From an uncultured Flavonifractor sp. (GTDB lineage Bacteria; Bacillota; Clostridia; Oscillospirales; Oscillospiraceae), in NCBI GenBank assembly GCA_947649225.1, contig CANSQX010000007.1, positions 1-41,786 on the forward strand: a stretch of DNA of 41,786 nt. The letters run 5' to 3'. Shown here piece after piece: positions 26,676 to 35,641 of the stretch; position 1 is the first letter of the stretch, and the number at the start of each line of letters is the position of its first letter. Under the pieces are notes generated by a model. The model did not search any database. It was not told the origin of the DNA and saw only the letters and a list, made by a program, of their open reading frames with translations. The position numbers were made by a program, and so were the translations under genes.

Positions 26676-27140
26676 ATGGCATTTTTGAGCTCGATGAATA
26701 TTGTGGGATCCGGCCTGACTGCCCAGCAGGTACGGCTGGATGTCATTTCGGAGAACGTGACCAACGCCAATACCACCCGTTTGGAGAACGGCGAGGGGCC
26801 TTACCGCCGTAAAATGACGGTTTTTCAGGCTGAAAACGGCCGGAATGCGTTCCGTATGGCCATGGCCCGGGCCGCCCAGGGACTGGCTCCCAACCGGGGC
26901 TACGAGAGCGTGGGGGGCGTCAAGGTCACCCAGATCGCGGAGGACCCCACGGATTTCAAGCTGGTCTATGATCCCACCCACCCGGACGCCAACGAGGACG
27001 GCTATGTGGAGCTGCCCAATGTGGATATGGTCAAGGAGATTACCGACGCCATGGCCGCCACACAGGCCTATTCGGCCAATGTCACGGCCTTTAACGCGCT
27101 GAAAGCCGTCGTGTCCAAGGGGATGGAGATCGGCCGCTGA
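26676..27140 (+). CDS. flgC: Flagellar basal-body rod protein FlgC
   Basis: The 154-residue protein is a proximal rod subunit. It has the typical N-terminal SMNIVGSGLTAQQVRLDVISENVTNANTTR, a central GGVKVTQIAEDPTDFKLVYDPTHPDANEDGYV stretch seen in FlgC of many phyla, and a C-terminal axial helix (VKEITDAMAATQAYSANVTAFNALK). GGGAGG lies about 9 nt upstream. Length is standard (about 135-155). Confidence 0.96.
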   Translation: MAFLSSMNIVGSGLTAQQVRLDVISENVTNANTTRLENGEGPYRRKMTVFQAENGRNAFRMAMARAAQGLAPNRGYESVGGVKVTQIAEDPTDFKLVYDPTHPDANEDGYVELPNVDMVKEITDAMAATQAYSANVTAFNALKAVVSKGMEIGR

Positions 27141-27159
27141 CAGAGCGCGGCAGCCCATT

Positions 27160-27212
27160 GCGGCGCAGTCCCGGTGTGAGGGCCGCGCCGCCACTTGAGC
27201 GCCACAGGCGCT
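27160..27212 (+). other. Intercistronic hairpins between flgC and fliE
   Basis: GCGGCGC (27160-27166) pairs with GCGCCGC (27185-27191). A second small stem, AGCGCC/GGCGCT (27198-27212), is followed by ATTTT. Together they could act as a partial attenuator or an mRNA processing or stability element inside the operon. Confidence 0.4.
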
Positions 27213-27232
27213 ATTTTGGAGGTTGAGGGAAC

Positions 27233-27535
27233 ATGATACCCATTGAGCGGTTGGGGGCCATTACCCCCCTGGAACAGCCGGAGCAGGCGGCAAAATTGGC
27301 GGCCCCCGCCGGTGAGAGCCTTTTTTCTACGATTTTTCAGTCCGCCATTCAAAATGTAAAAGACACCAACAGCGACGTGGAGCAGACTCAGTATCTGCTG
27401 GCGACCGGCCAGCTGGATAACCCCTCTACGGCGCTGATTGCCATGACCAAATATGAAACGTCGGTCAGTCTGCTGATCCAACTCCGCAACCGGGCGATGG
27501 ACGCCTACTCGGAGCTGACGCGCCTCAGCTTCTAA
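27233..27535 (+). CDS. fliE: Flagellar hook-basal body complex protein FliE
   Basis: FliE joins the MS ring (FliF) to the rod. The 100-residue protein has a variable N-terminus and the conserved core FSTIFQSAIQNVKDTNSDVEQTQYLLATG followed by ALIAMTKYETSVSLLIQLRNRAMDAYSELTRL. TTGGAGG lies 10 nt before the ATG. Order flgB-flgC-fliE-fliF is the classical one. Confidence 0.95.
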   Translation: MIPIERLGAITPLEQPEQAAKLAAPAGESLFSTIFQSAIQNVKDTNSDVEQTQYLLATGQLDNPSTALIAMTKYETSVSLLIQLRNRAMDAYSELTRLSF

Positions 27536-27586
27536 TCACTTCTGAGAGACAGAGGACAGTACGCGGAGAGCAGGGGATGATCGCGG

Positions 27587-29281
27587 TTGAAGGAAAAACT
27601 GAAGAGCTACATAGATAAGAGCAGGACAGCGGTCAAGAAGGTCTCCAAAAAGATCTGGATCCTGCTTGCTGTGGTGGTAGCGGCGGCCATTGTCGCCACA
27701 GTGGTGCTGACCGGCAACAAGTCTTACGCCACGCTGGTGACCGGGGTGACCTCGGAGGAGATGACCGCCATCCTGTCCTGGCTGGATACCCAGGGGTATC
27801 AGGATTACCGAATCGAGGGCAACGACAATACCATTGTCGTCCCCACCTCCCAGGAAAATCAGCTTCGCGCCCGGATGCTGATGGAGGGCTACCCCAAATC
27901 GGGCTTTAACTACGACACCTATTTTAACCATGTGGGCGCCTTGTCAACCCAGTCCGAGCGCAGCACCGCTTTCCGGATCGCCCTGGAGGAGAAGATGGCC
28001 TCCACCATCCGGTGCTTCGATGGGGTGCGGGACGCGACCGTCACCATCAACCCGGGCGAGGACCGGGGCTATGTGCTGGACAGCAACAACGTGGTGGAGG
28101 CCAGCGCCACCGTCTTCGTCACCATGCAGGAGGGCAAGCAGCTCACCACCCAGCAGGCCAACGCCATCCGCAGCCTGGTCTCCCGGGCGGTGGCCAGTCT
28201 GGATGTCAGCGCCATTACCCTGACGGACAACTGGGGCAACCTGTACAGCAGCGGCGCGGAAAACCTGACCAACGACCTCACCGCCCTGATGATCCAGCTC
28301 CAGGAGGAGTGGAGCAACCGGATCCGCACCAATGTCATGCAGGTGCTGGAGCCGGTCTACGGCCAGGACAACGTGAAGGTGGCCGTCCACTGTGACGTGG
28401 ACGTGAGCAACAGCACCATCGACGACTACCAGGTCCATCAGCCCCCCTGGGCGGCCGACGGCTCCACCAACGGGGCCGGTATCATTGACTCCCGGCAGTA
28501 TGGGTACACCATCCTGACCCCGGAGGATACCGTTCCCGGCGGCACGGTGGGTACCACCACCAACACAGACCTGCCCACCGTGGTGGAGCAGGAACCCGCT
28601 ATCGACGGCCAGGACAGCCGCCTCCAGGGCGAGGGCCAGATCGACTATGACAACCCCAACACCGTCATCCATACCGAACGGGTGACTCCGATACTCACCG
28701 ACTGTACCGTATCGGTGAGTATCAACGCCACAACGGCAGGGGCGGTGGACATCGACACCAACCAGCGCCATGTGGCCTTGGCCGCCGGTATTAACCCGGT
28801 GGTCACGGAGGAGATGACCGCCGATCAGTACCTGGACACCAAGGTGTCCATTCTGGTCACCCCGTTCTTCGATCCGAACCCGGACAATAGCGAAGAGCCC
28901 GACAGCTCCGGCTTCCAGCTGCCCCCGCAGATCACCCTCTTTGGCTTTGAGATTCCCACCTGGATTCTTCTCGCGGCCGGGGCCGGTGTGATCCTCTTCG
29001 TGATTATTCTGCTGGTCATCATTTTGACGGCCCGCAGGAAGAAGAAAAAGAAGATCCAGCAGCAGCTGCTGGCCGAGCAGGAGCAGGCTGCGGCCGTGGA
29101 GGAGCTGATGGCGGCCGTGGGCATCTCCACCGCTGAGCCCGCAGGCGCCGACGTGATGAGCCTCCAGAGTGAGAAGAGTATGGCGCTGCGCCAGGATATC
29201 CGGCAGTTTGCGGAGGAAAATCCGGAAATTGCGGCGCAGCTGGTCAAGGTCTGGCTGAGGGGAGATGATGACAATGCCTGA
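27587..29281 (+). CDS. fliF: Flagellar MS-ring protein FliF
   Basis: FliF forms the membrane MS ring on which the motor and export gate are built. The 564-residue protein has an N-terminal transmembrane helix (about 22-42, IWILLAVVVAAAIVATVVL), a large extracytoplasmic part with ring-building motifs (FNYDTYFNHVGALSTQSERS, VTINPGEDRGYVLD), a second transmembrane helix (about 463-487) followed by a basic stretch, and the C-terminal FliG-binding tail ending REDIR-like QDIRQFAEENPEIAAQLVKVWL. No ATG is available in frame near the start, so the TTG at 27587 after AGGGG (27572-27576) is the best choice. It overlaps fliG by 17 nt. Confidence 0.95.
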   Translation: MKEKLKSYIDKSRTAVKKVSKKIWILLAVVVAAAIVATVVLTGNKSYATLVTGVTSEEMTAILSWLDTQGYQDYRIEGNDNTIVVPTSQENQLRARMLMEGYPKSGFNYDTYFNHVGALSTQSERSTAFRIALEEKMASTIRCFDGVRDATVTINPGEDRGYVLDSNNVVEASATVFVTMQEGKQLTTQQANAIRSLVSRAVASLDVSAITLTDNWGNLYSSGAENLTNDLTALMIQLQEEWSNRIRTNVMQVLEPVYGQDNVKVAVHCDVDVSNSTIDDYQVHQPPWAADGSTNGAGIIDSRQYGYTILTPEDTVPGGTVGTTTNTDLPTVVEQEPAIDGQDSRLQGEGQIDYDNPNTVIHTERVTPILTDCTVSVSINATTAGAVDIDTNQRHVALAAGINPVVTEEMTADQYLDTKVSILVTPFFDPNPDNSEEPDSSGFQLPPQITLFGFEIPTWILLAAGAGVILFVIILLVIILTARRKKKKKIQQQLLAEQEQAAAVEELMAAVGISTAEPAGADVMSLQSEKSMALRQDIRQFAEENPEIAAQLVKVWLRGDDDNA

Positions 29282-30413
29282 GGCTGCCGTGAAGGAATCC
29301 AAACGGGAATCCCGGAGGGAATCGAAAAAGGAGGCCGCTAAGCGGGAGAAGGAGGCCCCCAAGGAGGAGGCCCCCGCCCCGCAGAAGGAGGCAGCGCCGA
29401 AGAAATCCCTCGCTGCCAGCCTGAACGGCGCGCAGAAGGCGGCAACTGTGATCATCGCCCTGGGGGCGGAGAAGGCGTCCCAGCTCTATAAGTACATGGA
29501 GCCAGACGATGTGGAGAGCCTGACTCTGGAGGTCGCTAAGCTGGGGTTTCTGGACTCCGAAGTCACCGAGGATGTCTTGAACGACTTCTATCAGCTCTGT
29601 ATGAGCAACAAGGCAGTCACCGAGGGCGGCCTGGAATATGCCAGAACCGTCCTGGAGAAGGCCTACGGGGCCCAGACCGCCGAGGAGCTGCTGGGCAAGG
29701 TGACCAAGACGCTGAAGAACCGTCAGTTCTCCTTTATGGATAAGGCGGATGTCAAATCTATGTACTCCGCCCTCCAGAACGAGCGCGCCCAGACCATCGC
29801 CCTGGTGCTGGCCCATGTGGACTCCGACAAGGCCGCCGGCGTGGTGGCCCAGCTGGACGAAAAGCGCCAGGTTCAGGTGGTGGAGAGCATGGCCAAGCTG
29901 GACAGCGTCTCCCCCGCAGCCGTCAAAATTGTCGAAGCCGAGATGCGCCAGAAATTTTCCAACATCGTCACCACTGCCAACGTCAAGGTGGGCGGCATAG
30001 ACTATGTGGCCGACGTGATGAACAACCTGGACCGGGCCAGCGAAAAGAACGTCTTCGACGGCCTGGCCGAGTACAATCAGGAGCTGGCCGAGGAGATCCG
30101 CAAGCGCATGTTCGTCTTCGAGGACATCATCACCATGGACGACCGCTCGGTACAGCGCTTTGTCCGCGACTGCGATCCCAGAGATCTGGTGCTGGCCCTC
30201 AAGGCCTCCAACAGCGAGGTGGCCAACAAGCTCTTTACCAATATGTCCACCCGTATGGCACAGAGCATCCAGGACGACCTGGAGATCACCAGCAACGTCC
30301 GTATGAAGGACGTGGAAGAGGCGCAGCAGCGTATTGTTGATATTATCCGCGACCTGGAGGAGAAGGGTGAAATCATCATCTTGAAGGGCGGAAAGGACGA
30401 TATCATTGCCTAA
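29265..30413 (+). CDS. fliG: Flagellar motor switch protein FliG with charged N-terminal extension
   Basis: FliG couples stator torque to the rotor and binds FliF and FliM. The 382-residue protein contains the three FliG domains: N-terminal (GAQKAATVIIALGAEKASQLYKYM), middle (SALQNERAQTIALVLAHVD, where family members usually have EHPQ) and C-terminal torque helix region (MFVFEDIITMDDRSVQRFVRDCDPRDLVLALK) with the charged residues of the torque ridge present. About 47 extra residues at the N-terminus are almost all Lys, Glu, Arg, Ala and Pro. Three start codons (29265, 29268, 29274) lie close after GAGGGGAG; the first is used here, and the middle has the best spacing. It overlaps fliF. Confidence 0.95.
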   Translation: MMTMPEAAVKESKRESRRESKKEAAKREKEAPKEEAPAPQKEAAPKKSLAASLNGAQKAATVIIALGAEKASQLYKYMEPDDVESLTLEVAKLGFLDSEVTEDVLNDFYQLCMSNKAVTEGGLEYARTVLEKAYGAQTAEELLGKVTKTLKNRQFSFMDKADVKSMYSALQNERAQTIALVLAHVDSDKAAGVVAQLDEKRQVQVVESMAKLDSVSPAAVKIVEAEMRQKFSNIVTTANVKVGGIDYVADVMNNLDRASEKNVFDGLAEYNQELAEEIRKRMFVFEDIITMDDRSVQRFVRDCDPRDLVLALKASNSEVANKLFTNMSTRMAQSIQDDLEITSNVRMKDVEEAQQRIVDIIRDLEEKGEIIILKGGKDDIIA

Positions 30414-31260
30414 TATTTTCAAGCATTTCTCCCGGACCAAGGCCGAGCCCTATCAGTTCCCCGATGCCGCCGACCTGCTTCAGGAGGAGGAGAAAGAGGA
30501 ACTGGCAGAGTTGCCGCCTGAGGCGGAGTGGGCAGAAACAACCCAGCCGCCGGAGCCGGAAGCAGCCCAGCCTGAGCCCACACCGGAGGAAAATCCCATT
30601 CACTTTGCCCAGATTCAGGCGGACCTGATTCTCCAGGATGCCCGGCGACAGGCGGAGGAGCTTCTGGAGCAGGCCCGGCAGGACGCCCAACGGGAGGCAG
30701 AGTCCGTCCGGACCGCCGCCCGGGAGGAGGGCTACCGGGAGGGGCATGTCCAGGGGATGGCCCAGGCCGCTCAGGAGGGGGCCGCCGCCCGGGAGGAGCA
30801 GGCCGCCGCCCTGGAGAATACGGTCCAGCAGTTTCTGGACCGGGCTGGGGCTGAGCTGGATCGCCATCTGGACCAGAGTGTGGGCGATCTGCGGGATCTG
30901 GCCCTGGCCATCGCGGAAAAGGTGGTGTGCGTCAGCCTGAAAAGCAGCGGCGACGTGATCAGCCGCATGATTCAGAATGCGGTTGACAAGCGCAAGCGGC
31001 GGGAGTGGGTCCATATCTACATCGCCGAGTGCGACGCCCGGCGGCTGGGGCAGGCCCCCGCCACCCTGACCGCCGCCCTCTCCGCCCTGTCCGACCGGGT
31101 GCGCATCATCCCCATGGCCGACGACGAGTCCGGCACCTGTATCATTGAGATGCCAGACGAGATTGTGGATGCCAGCGCCGCCACCCAGCTGAGCAATATC
31201 CGCACCCTGCTGATGGATACCACCGCCGGGGGCGGCGACAGCACCCTATTTTCACGCTGA
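30406..31260 (+). CDS. fliH: Flagellar export stator protein FliH
   Basis: FliH binds the FliI ATPase and links it to the C ring. The 284-residue protein has an acidic, Pro-rich N-terminus, a long coiled-coil region (about 68-160) rich in Ala, Glu, Gln and Arg, including AREEGYREGHVQGMAQA, and a C-terminal V/A-ATPase E-subunit-like domain (DLALAIAEKVVCVSL). The gene begins at a TTG (30406) inside the fliG stop region (8-nt overlap), with AAAGGA about 10 nt upstream, so translation is probably coupled. The coiled-coil lacks long GxxxG runs. Confidence 0.9.
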   Translation: MPNIFKHFSRTKAEPYQFPDAADLLQEEEKEELAELPPEAEWAETTQPPEPEAAQPEPTPEENPIHFAQIQADLILQDARRQAEELLEQARQDAQREAESVRTAAREEGYREGHVQGMAQAAQEGAAAREEQAAALENTVQQFLDRAGAELDRHLDQSVGDLRDLALAIAEKVVCVSLKSSGDVISRMIQNAVDKRKRREWVHIYIAECDARRLGQAPATLTAALSALSDRVRIIPMADDESGTCIIEMPDEIVDASAATQLSNIRTLLMDTTAGGGDSTLFSR

Positions 31261-31272
31261 CAGGAGTTGCCC

Positions 31273-32580
31273 ATGAGCGTGTTTCAACAGATGACCCGTC
31301 AGGTCTACAGCGCCGAGACTTACAGCCTGACCGGAAAAATTGAAAATATCGTGGGCATGTCCATCGAGGCCTCGGGCGGTCATGCGGCAGTGGGTGATAT
31401 CTGCCGAATCTACAACGGGGACTCCGGCGGACAGGTGACTGCGGAGGTAGTGGGCTTCAAAAACGACCACATCCTTCTGATGCCCTACTCCGATATGGCC
31501 GGGATCTCGGCGGGCAACTTTGTCCGCAACACCGGCAGCCAGCTCACCCTGCGGGTGGGCGAATTTCTCCGGGGCCGTATCATCAACGCCCTGGGCCAGC
31601 CCATCGACGGAAAGGCCCCTTTCGAGGGGGGCAATCCCTACTGTGTGGGCGCTTCCTATATCAACCCCCTCCAGCGCCCCCCGATTCGGGAGCGTATGGA
31701 GTTTGGCGTTAAGGCCATCGACGGCATGATTACCATCGGCAAGGGCCAGCGCATCGGGATCTTTGCGGGTTCCGGCGTGGGCAAATCCACACTGATGGGT
31801 ATGATTGCCAAGAACGTCAAGGCCGATATCAATGTTATCGCCCTGGTGGGCGAGCGTGGCCGCGAGGTGCTGGAATTCGTCCAGAAGGATCTGGGCGAGG
31901 AGGGTATGAAGCGGTCCATTCTGGTGGTCGCCACCTCCGACCAGCCCGCTATGCTGCGGATGAAGTGTCCCAGCGTGGCCACCGGCATCGCCGAGTACTT
32001 CCGAGACCAGGGCTATGACGTGCTCCTGATGATGGATTCCCTGACCCGCTTCGCCATGGCACAGCGGGAAATTGGGCTGGCCATCGGGGAGCCCCCCGTG
32101 GCCCGGGGCTACACGCCCTCTATGTACGCTGAGATGCCAAAGCTGCTGGAGCGCAGCGGTAATTTCAGCCGGGGTTCCATCACCGGAGTCTACACCGTCC
32201 TGGTGGAGGGCGACGACACCAACGAGCCCATTGCCGACACCGTCCGGGGTATCCTGGACGGCCATATCGTCCTCTCCCGGGCGCTGGCCAACAGCAACCA
32301 CTACCCTGCTATCGACGTCAGCGCCAGTATCTCCCGCCTGATGGTGGAGATCGTGGACCAGGACCACCGCCAGCTGGCGTCCCGCATCCGGGACATTATG
32401 AGCGTCTATGAGAAAAACGCCGATTTGGTGGCCATCGGCGCTTATAAGCCGGGCTCCAACCGGAAGCTGGACTTTGCCCTCTCCAAAATCGATGCGGTTA
32501 ACGGCTTCCTGACCCAGGATGTCAATGAGGCGTTCTCCTATGAGGAATGCCTCCAGCAGATGGCCCAGATCTTGAATTAG
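31273..32580 (+). CDS. fliI: Flagellar export ATPase FliI
   Basis: FliI is the hexameric ATPase of the flagellar type III export apparatus. The 435-residue protein has the Walker A motif AGSGVGKST (165-173), Walker B LLMMD (251-255), the adjacent SLTRFAMAQREIGLAIGEPP signature and a C-terminal helical domain. It resembles the F1-beta fold, as known for the family. The ATG at 31273 is 6 nt after CAGGAG; a TTG at 31267 is too close to the ribosome site. It follows fliH by 12 nt. Confidence 0.97.
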   Translation: MSVFQQMTRQVYSAETYSLTGKIENIVGMSIEASGGHAAVGDICRIYNGDSGGQVTAEVVGFKNDHILLMPYSDMAGISAGNFVRNTGSQLTLRVGEFLRGRIINALGQPIDGKAPFEGGNPYCVGASYINPLQRPPIRERMEFGVKAIDGMITIGKGQRIGIFAGSGVGKSTLMGMIAKNVKADINVIALVGERGREVLEFVQKDLGEEGMKRSILVVATSDQPAMLRMKCPSVATGIAEYFRDQGYDVLLMMDSLTRFAMAQREIGLAIGEPPVARGYTPSMYAEMPKLLERSGNFSRGSITGVYTVLVEGDDTNEPIADTVRGILDGHIVLSRALANSNHYPAIDVSASISRLMVEIVDQDHRQLASRIRDIMSVYEKNADLVAIGAYKPGSNRKLDFALSKIDAVNGFLTQDVNEAFSYEECLQQMAQILN

Positions 32581-32604
32581 TCCTTGGCTCGGAGGTCATA
32601 ACCA

Positions 32605-33054
32605 ATGAAAAAATTTAAGTTTTCTCTGGACACCGTGCTGGTCTATAAGTCTCAGGTGCTGGACGCCCTCAGGGGCGAGCACGCAGTGATTCTGGCTCAG
32701 GTCCGGGCTCAGGAGGACGTGCTGGAGCAGGTGCAGCGGTGCTACCACGATTGCAACGAGGAGTACCGGATCCGTAAGGCCGAGGGCCTGACCATCATGG
32801 ACGCAACTTTTTACCAATCCGGCCTGCGGGCCCTGGAGATGGAGATCCAGAAGGAGACCCGCAAGCTGGAGGAGCTCCGCCGCCAGGAGGAGAAAAAGCG
32901 GGAGCAGGTGGTAGAGGCCAAAAAGGACACCTCCTCCCTGGAGAAGCTAAAGGATAAAAAGCTCGATCAGTACCAGAAGGCACTCCAGAAGAGCGAGGAG
33001 ATGCTGATCGACGAATTCGTCAGCGCCGCACGCATCAACAGCGCCACAGCGTAA
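32605..33054 (+). CDS. fliJ: Flagellar export chaperone FliJ
   Basis: FliJ is a coiled-coil escort protein that fits the centre of the FliI hexamer and links it to FlhA. The 149-residue protein begins MKKFKFSLDTVLVYKSQV, typical of FliJ, and is almost wholly predicted helical with heptad-like charge patterns (MEIQKETRKLEELRRQEEKK). GGAGG lies 9 nt before the ATG. The family is weakly conserved, so position right after fliI supports the call. Confidence 0.9.
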   Translation: MKKFKFSLDTVLVYKSQVLDALRGEHAVILAQVRAQEDVLEQVQRCYHDCNEEYRIRKAEGLTIMDATFYQSGLRALEMEIQKETRKLEELRRQEEKKREQVVEAKKDTSSLEKLKDKKLDQYQKALQKSEEMLIDEFVSAARINSATA

Positions 33055-33060
33055 CGCAGT

Positions 33061-33139
33061 CCAAACCGGCCCCAGGCCGTTTGGAATAGATGGGCAGTCT
33101 GCGCCATAAAGTTTGGGGCCGCCCTTTTCAAAGGGCGGC
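33061..33139 (+). other. Two intercistronic hairpins between fliJ and fliK
   Basis: CCAAACcGGCC/GGCCGTTTGG (33061-33084, one bulge) and GCCGCCCTTT/AAAGGGCGGC (33118-33139, perfect 10 bp) occupy most of the 162-nt gap. Neither has a U tract, so mRNA processing or stability is likelier than full termination. Confidence 0.45.
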
Positions 33140-33216
33140 GGAGTTCGAGGCAGAGCTGAAATCCCAAGGCGCTTCCTGCCTGCCCCATTTCTTAGAAGAA
33201 GGAGGTGAAAACAGAC

Positions 33217-34449
33217 ATGGATCAGAGCTTTTTGTACGGCATGGGCTCCAGCCTGAATACGGCCCAGACCAAGCGGACCACAGACAGCGCCCTTCTGGCC
33301 GCCGCAGTCAAGGGGATTCCCACCGCGGACAGCGAGTTCCAGAAGCTGCTGGAGCGGGCTCAGAACCCCCAGGATGTGGAGCCCCCCAAGCCGGCCCAGT
33401 CCACCCAAAAACCCAAGGAGCAGCCCAAGACTGAGACCAAGCAGGAAAAGCCCGCCGCCGATGGCGAGGATGCTCCGCAGAACACCGAGGACCCCACCGA
33501 GAGCAGCGAGATCCTGGCGGAGTCCGGCGCAGTACTGGCCCCCATTGATCTGATGCTGGTGGATCCCGAAAGCAGCTTCCAGACGCCCGCCATGCTGTTG
33601 GGCCAGGAGAACGGGGAGTACCCCGTCGTGATGCTCAACGGCCGGTTTGTGCAGCAGAGTCCCCAGGACAATGTACAGATTGAGGCGAACGAGGGTTCCC
33701 AGACAGCCGCTCAGCCCATGGTAAACACCGGGCTTCCCGTGGAAGAGGCGGCCGACGGCCAGGTCCAGACCGGGGAGCAGCCCCAGACAGCCGCTCCAGC
33801 CACCCAGATTGCAGAGCCCCAGGCTGGACAGACCGAGGCTGCCGTCCAGCGGATGGAGACTCCCGAGGCTGAGGTCCACACCGGCGATCACAACCAGAGC
33901 GATGGGGAAGATGCCGCCGCCAACGCGGAGACCGCGCCCCAGACCCTCTTCCGGGACGTGAAAGCGGCCCCCGTCAAGGTGGGCGAGGCCTATACCCCCG
34001 AGCAGAGCGCCGCCGCCCGTGACGTGAGCAGCCAGATCGGCACCCAGGTCTCCCAGGCCATCGCGCAGGGCGCTTCCCGTGTGGAGATCCAGCTGACCCC
34101 TGATTCCCTGGGCCGCGTCACCGTGGAGATTACCCAGCTGCCCGACGGGGCGCTCCACATCGCTTTGAGCGCCGACCGGAACGAGACCCAGAGCCTGCTG
34201 GAAAAGCACGCGGCTAATCTCCAGAGCATTCTCGGCAGAGGCCAGGAGCCCGTTCAGGTGGAGGTCCAGCGCCAGCAGGAGAGCCAGCAGAACCACAACC
34301 AGCAGAATCCCTATGACGGCCACAGCGGCAATCAGCAGAGCCGCCGGGAGCAGCAGGAACAGCACCGGCAGCAGCATCCCCAGCAGAGCCAGGATTTCCT
34401 CCATCAGCTCCGCCTGGGCCTGATTCCCGTGGAGGCCGAAGTCTCCTGA
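33217..34449 (+). CDS. fliK: Flagellar hook-length control protein FliK
   Basis: FliK measures hook length and switches export specificity through FlhB. The 410-residue protein has a long polar, Pro/Gln/Glu-rich N-terminal ruler (about 1-260) and the C-terminal Flg_hook domain (about 268-345; SRVEIQLTPDSLGRVTVEITQLPDGALHIALSA, LGRVTVEI being the core). A Gln/His-rich tail follows (about 350-395), which is unusual. Start at 33217 uses GAAGGAGG 11 nt upstream. It lies between fliJ and flgD, as in other Firmicutes. Confidence 0.92.
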   Translation: MDQSFLYGMGSSLNTAQTKRTTDSALLAAAVKGIPTADSEFQKLLERAQNPQDVEPPKPAQSTQKPKEQPKTETKQEKPAADGEDAPQNTEDPTESSEILAESGAVLAPIDLMLVDPESSFQTPAMLLGQENGEYPVVMLNGRFVQQSPQDNVQIEANEGSQTAAQPMVNTGLPVEEAADGQVQTGEQPQTAAPATQIAEPQAGQTEAAVQRMETPEAEVHTGDHNQSDGEDAAANAETAPQTLFRDVKAAPVKVGEAYTPEQSAAARDVSSQIGTQVSQAIAQGASRVEIQLTPDSLGRVTVEITQLPDGALHIALSADRNETQSLLEKHAANLQSILGRGQEPVQVEVQRQQESQQNHNQQNPYDGHSGNQQSRREQQEQHRQQHPQQSQDFLHQLRLGLIPVEAEVS

Positions 34450-34472
34450 ACGAAAGGAAGTGAATTCCAAGC

Positions 34473-35156
34473 ATGGGCAACTTTATGTATGACGTGGGTA
34501 TGGTGCGCACCGAAATGGCCACCAAGGAGGCCACCAGGAACAAGAACAAGACCAGCCCCGATATGGACATGACCGATTTCCTCCAGCTGATGGTGGTACA
34601 GCTTCAGAGCCAGACCATCGACAACACGGCGGATACCTCGGATATGCTCAACCAGCTGGTCCAGATGCAGATGGTGACCGCACTGGCCAACGTGACCGAT
34701 GCCAGCGTCATGTCCTATGCCGGATCCCTGGTAGGGAAAGAGGTCACGGTGGTGGAGTACGACGGCAACAAACCCGTGGAGAAGGTCGTGACCATTACCG
34801 GAACCGCCACCTCCAACGGCGAGCAGATCGTCTTTGCGGGGGACAACGCCTATAAGCTCAGCGATATTATGGCAATCGGCCGCCTGCCAAAGCCCGAGGA
34901 GACCGAGAAGCCCGGCGAGGGCGATGGCAGCACGGACGGCGAAAAGCCGCCGGTTGACGGGACCAAGCCCCCCGAGGGCGGCGATACGAAGCCTCCTGTG
35001 GAGGGGACCGAGCCCCCTGCGGAGGGCGACACGAAGCCTCCCGTGGATGAGACCAAGCCCCCTGAGGAGAGCGACACCAAGCCCCCCGTGGACGAGACCA
35101 ACCCCGGCAGCGGTACCGAAAACGAGACCGAACCCCAGAGAACTGTGGGACGGTGA
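34473..35156 (+). CDS. flgD: Flagellar hook assembly scaffold FlgD with TKPP-repeat tail
   Basis: FlgD caps the growing hook and is later discarded. The 227-residue protein has the N-terminal core MDMTDFLQLMVVQLQSQ and SDMLNQLVQMQMVTALANV typical of FlgD, followed by SYAGSLVGKEVTVVEYDG and a short beta segment to about residue 138. The remaining 89 residues are a Pro/Glu/Thr/Gly/Asp-rich tail with repeated TKPP, EPPAEGD and KPPVDET units; short Firmicutes FlgD proteins normally end near 140. AAAGGAAGTG precedes the start. Confidence 0.92.
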   Translation: MGNFMYDVGMVRTEMATKEATRNKNKTSPDMDMTDFLQLMVVQLQSQTIDNTADTSDMLNQLVQMQMVTALANVTDASVMSYAGSLVGKEVTVVEYDGNKPVEKVVTITGTATSNGEQIVFAGDNAYKLSDIMAIGRLPKPEETEKPGEGDGSTDGEKPPVDGTKPPEGGDTKPPVEGTEPPAEGDTKPPVDETKPPEESDTKPPVDETNPGSGTENETEPQRTVGR

Positions 35157-35167
35157 GGTGAAGTAAG

Positions 35168-35548
35168 ATGATCCAGCGCGTGACGGGCGCGGGGATACGG
35201 CCCGCCGCTCAGACACAGGCTCCCAAACGGGGGAACGGCAGTTTTGGCGCAATGTTTCAGCAGGAGCTGGAAAAAAGCGCCCGGCAGCCGGTTTCGGGCG
35301 TGGCTTTCTCCAAGCACGCCATCTCTCGAGCTGAGGAGCGCGGTATCCAGGTGACTCCGGCCCTGATGGACCAACTGGCGGGCAGTGTGGTGCGGGCCCA
35401 GGCAAAGGGCGCGACCAATATCCTGGCGATGGACGCCGAAAAGGCGTTTATCATCAATGTGCCCAACGCCAAGGTCATCACCGCCATCACCCAGGATGAG
35501 ATGAAGGAGAGCGTTTTTACCAACATTGACGGCGCCGTATTCCTGTAG
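35168..35548 (+). CDS. Flagellar operon protein, TIGR02530 type
   Basis: The 126-residue protein contains the signature of the TIGR02530 flagellar family: FSKHAISRAEERGIQVTPALMDQL in the middle and FIINVPNAKVITAITQDEMKESVFTNIDGAVFL at the end. These proteins occur between flgD and flgE in Firmicutes and related phyla; the exact role is not established. The ATG at 35168 lies 11 nt after the flgD stop with GGTGAAG upstream. No signal peptide or membrane segment is seen. Confidence 0.9.
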   Translation: MIQRVTGAGIRPAAQTQAPKRGNGSFGAMFQQELEKSARQPVSGVAFSKHAISRAEERGIQVTPALMDQLAGSVVRAQAKGATNILAMDAEKAFIINVPNAKVITAITQDEMKESVFTNIDGAVFL

Positions 35549-35582
35549 CAACAGAAGGCAGGACCGAGTTTCGGAGGCCTTT

Positions 35583-35607
35583 GGCCCCCGCCCGAATGGC
35601 GGGGGCC
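35583..35607 (+). other. Intercistronic GC hairpin before flgE
   Basis: GGCCCCCGCC pairs perfectly with GGCGGGGGCC around a CGAAT loop, in the 93-nt gap before flgE. No U tract follows, and a good ribosome site (AAAGGAG, 35626-35632) comes after it. Confidence 0.5.
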
Positions 35608-35641
35608 AGGCGGCGCGAGACACCGAAAGGAGTTAACTCAT

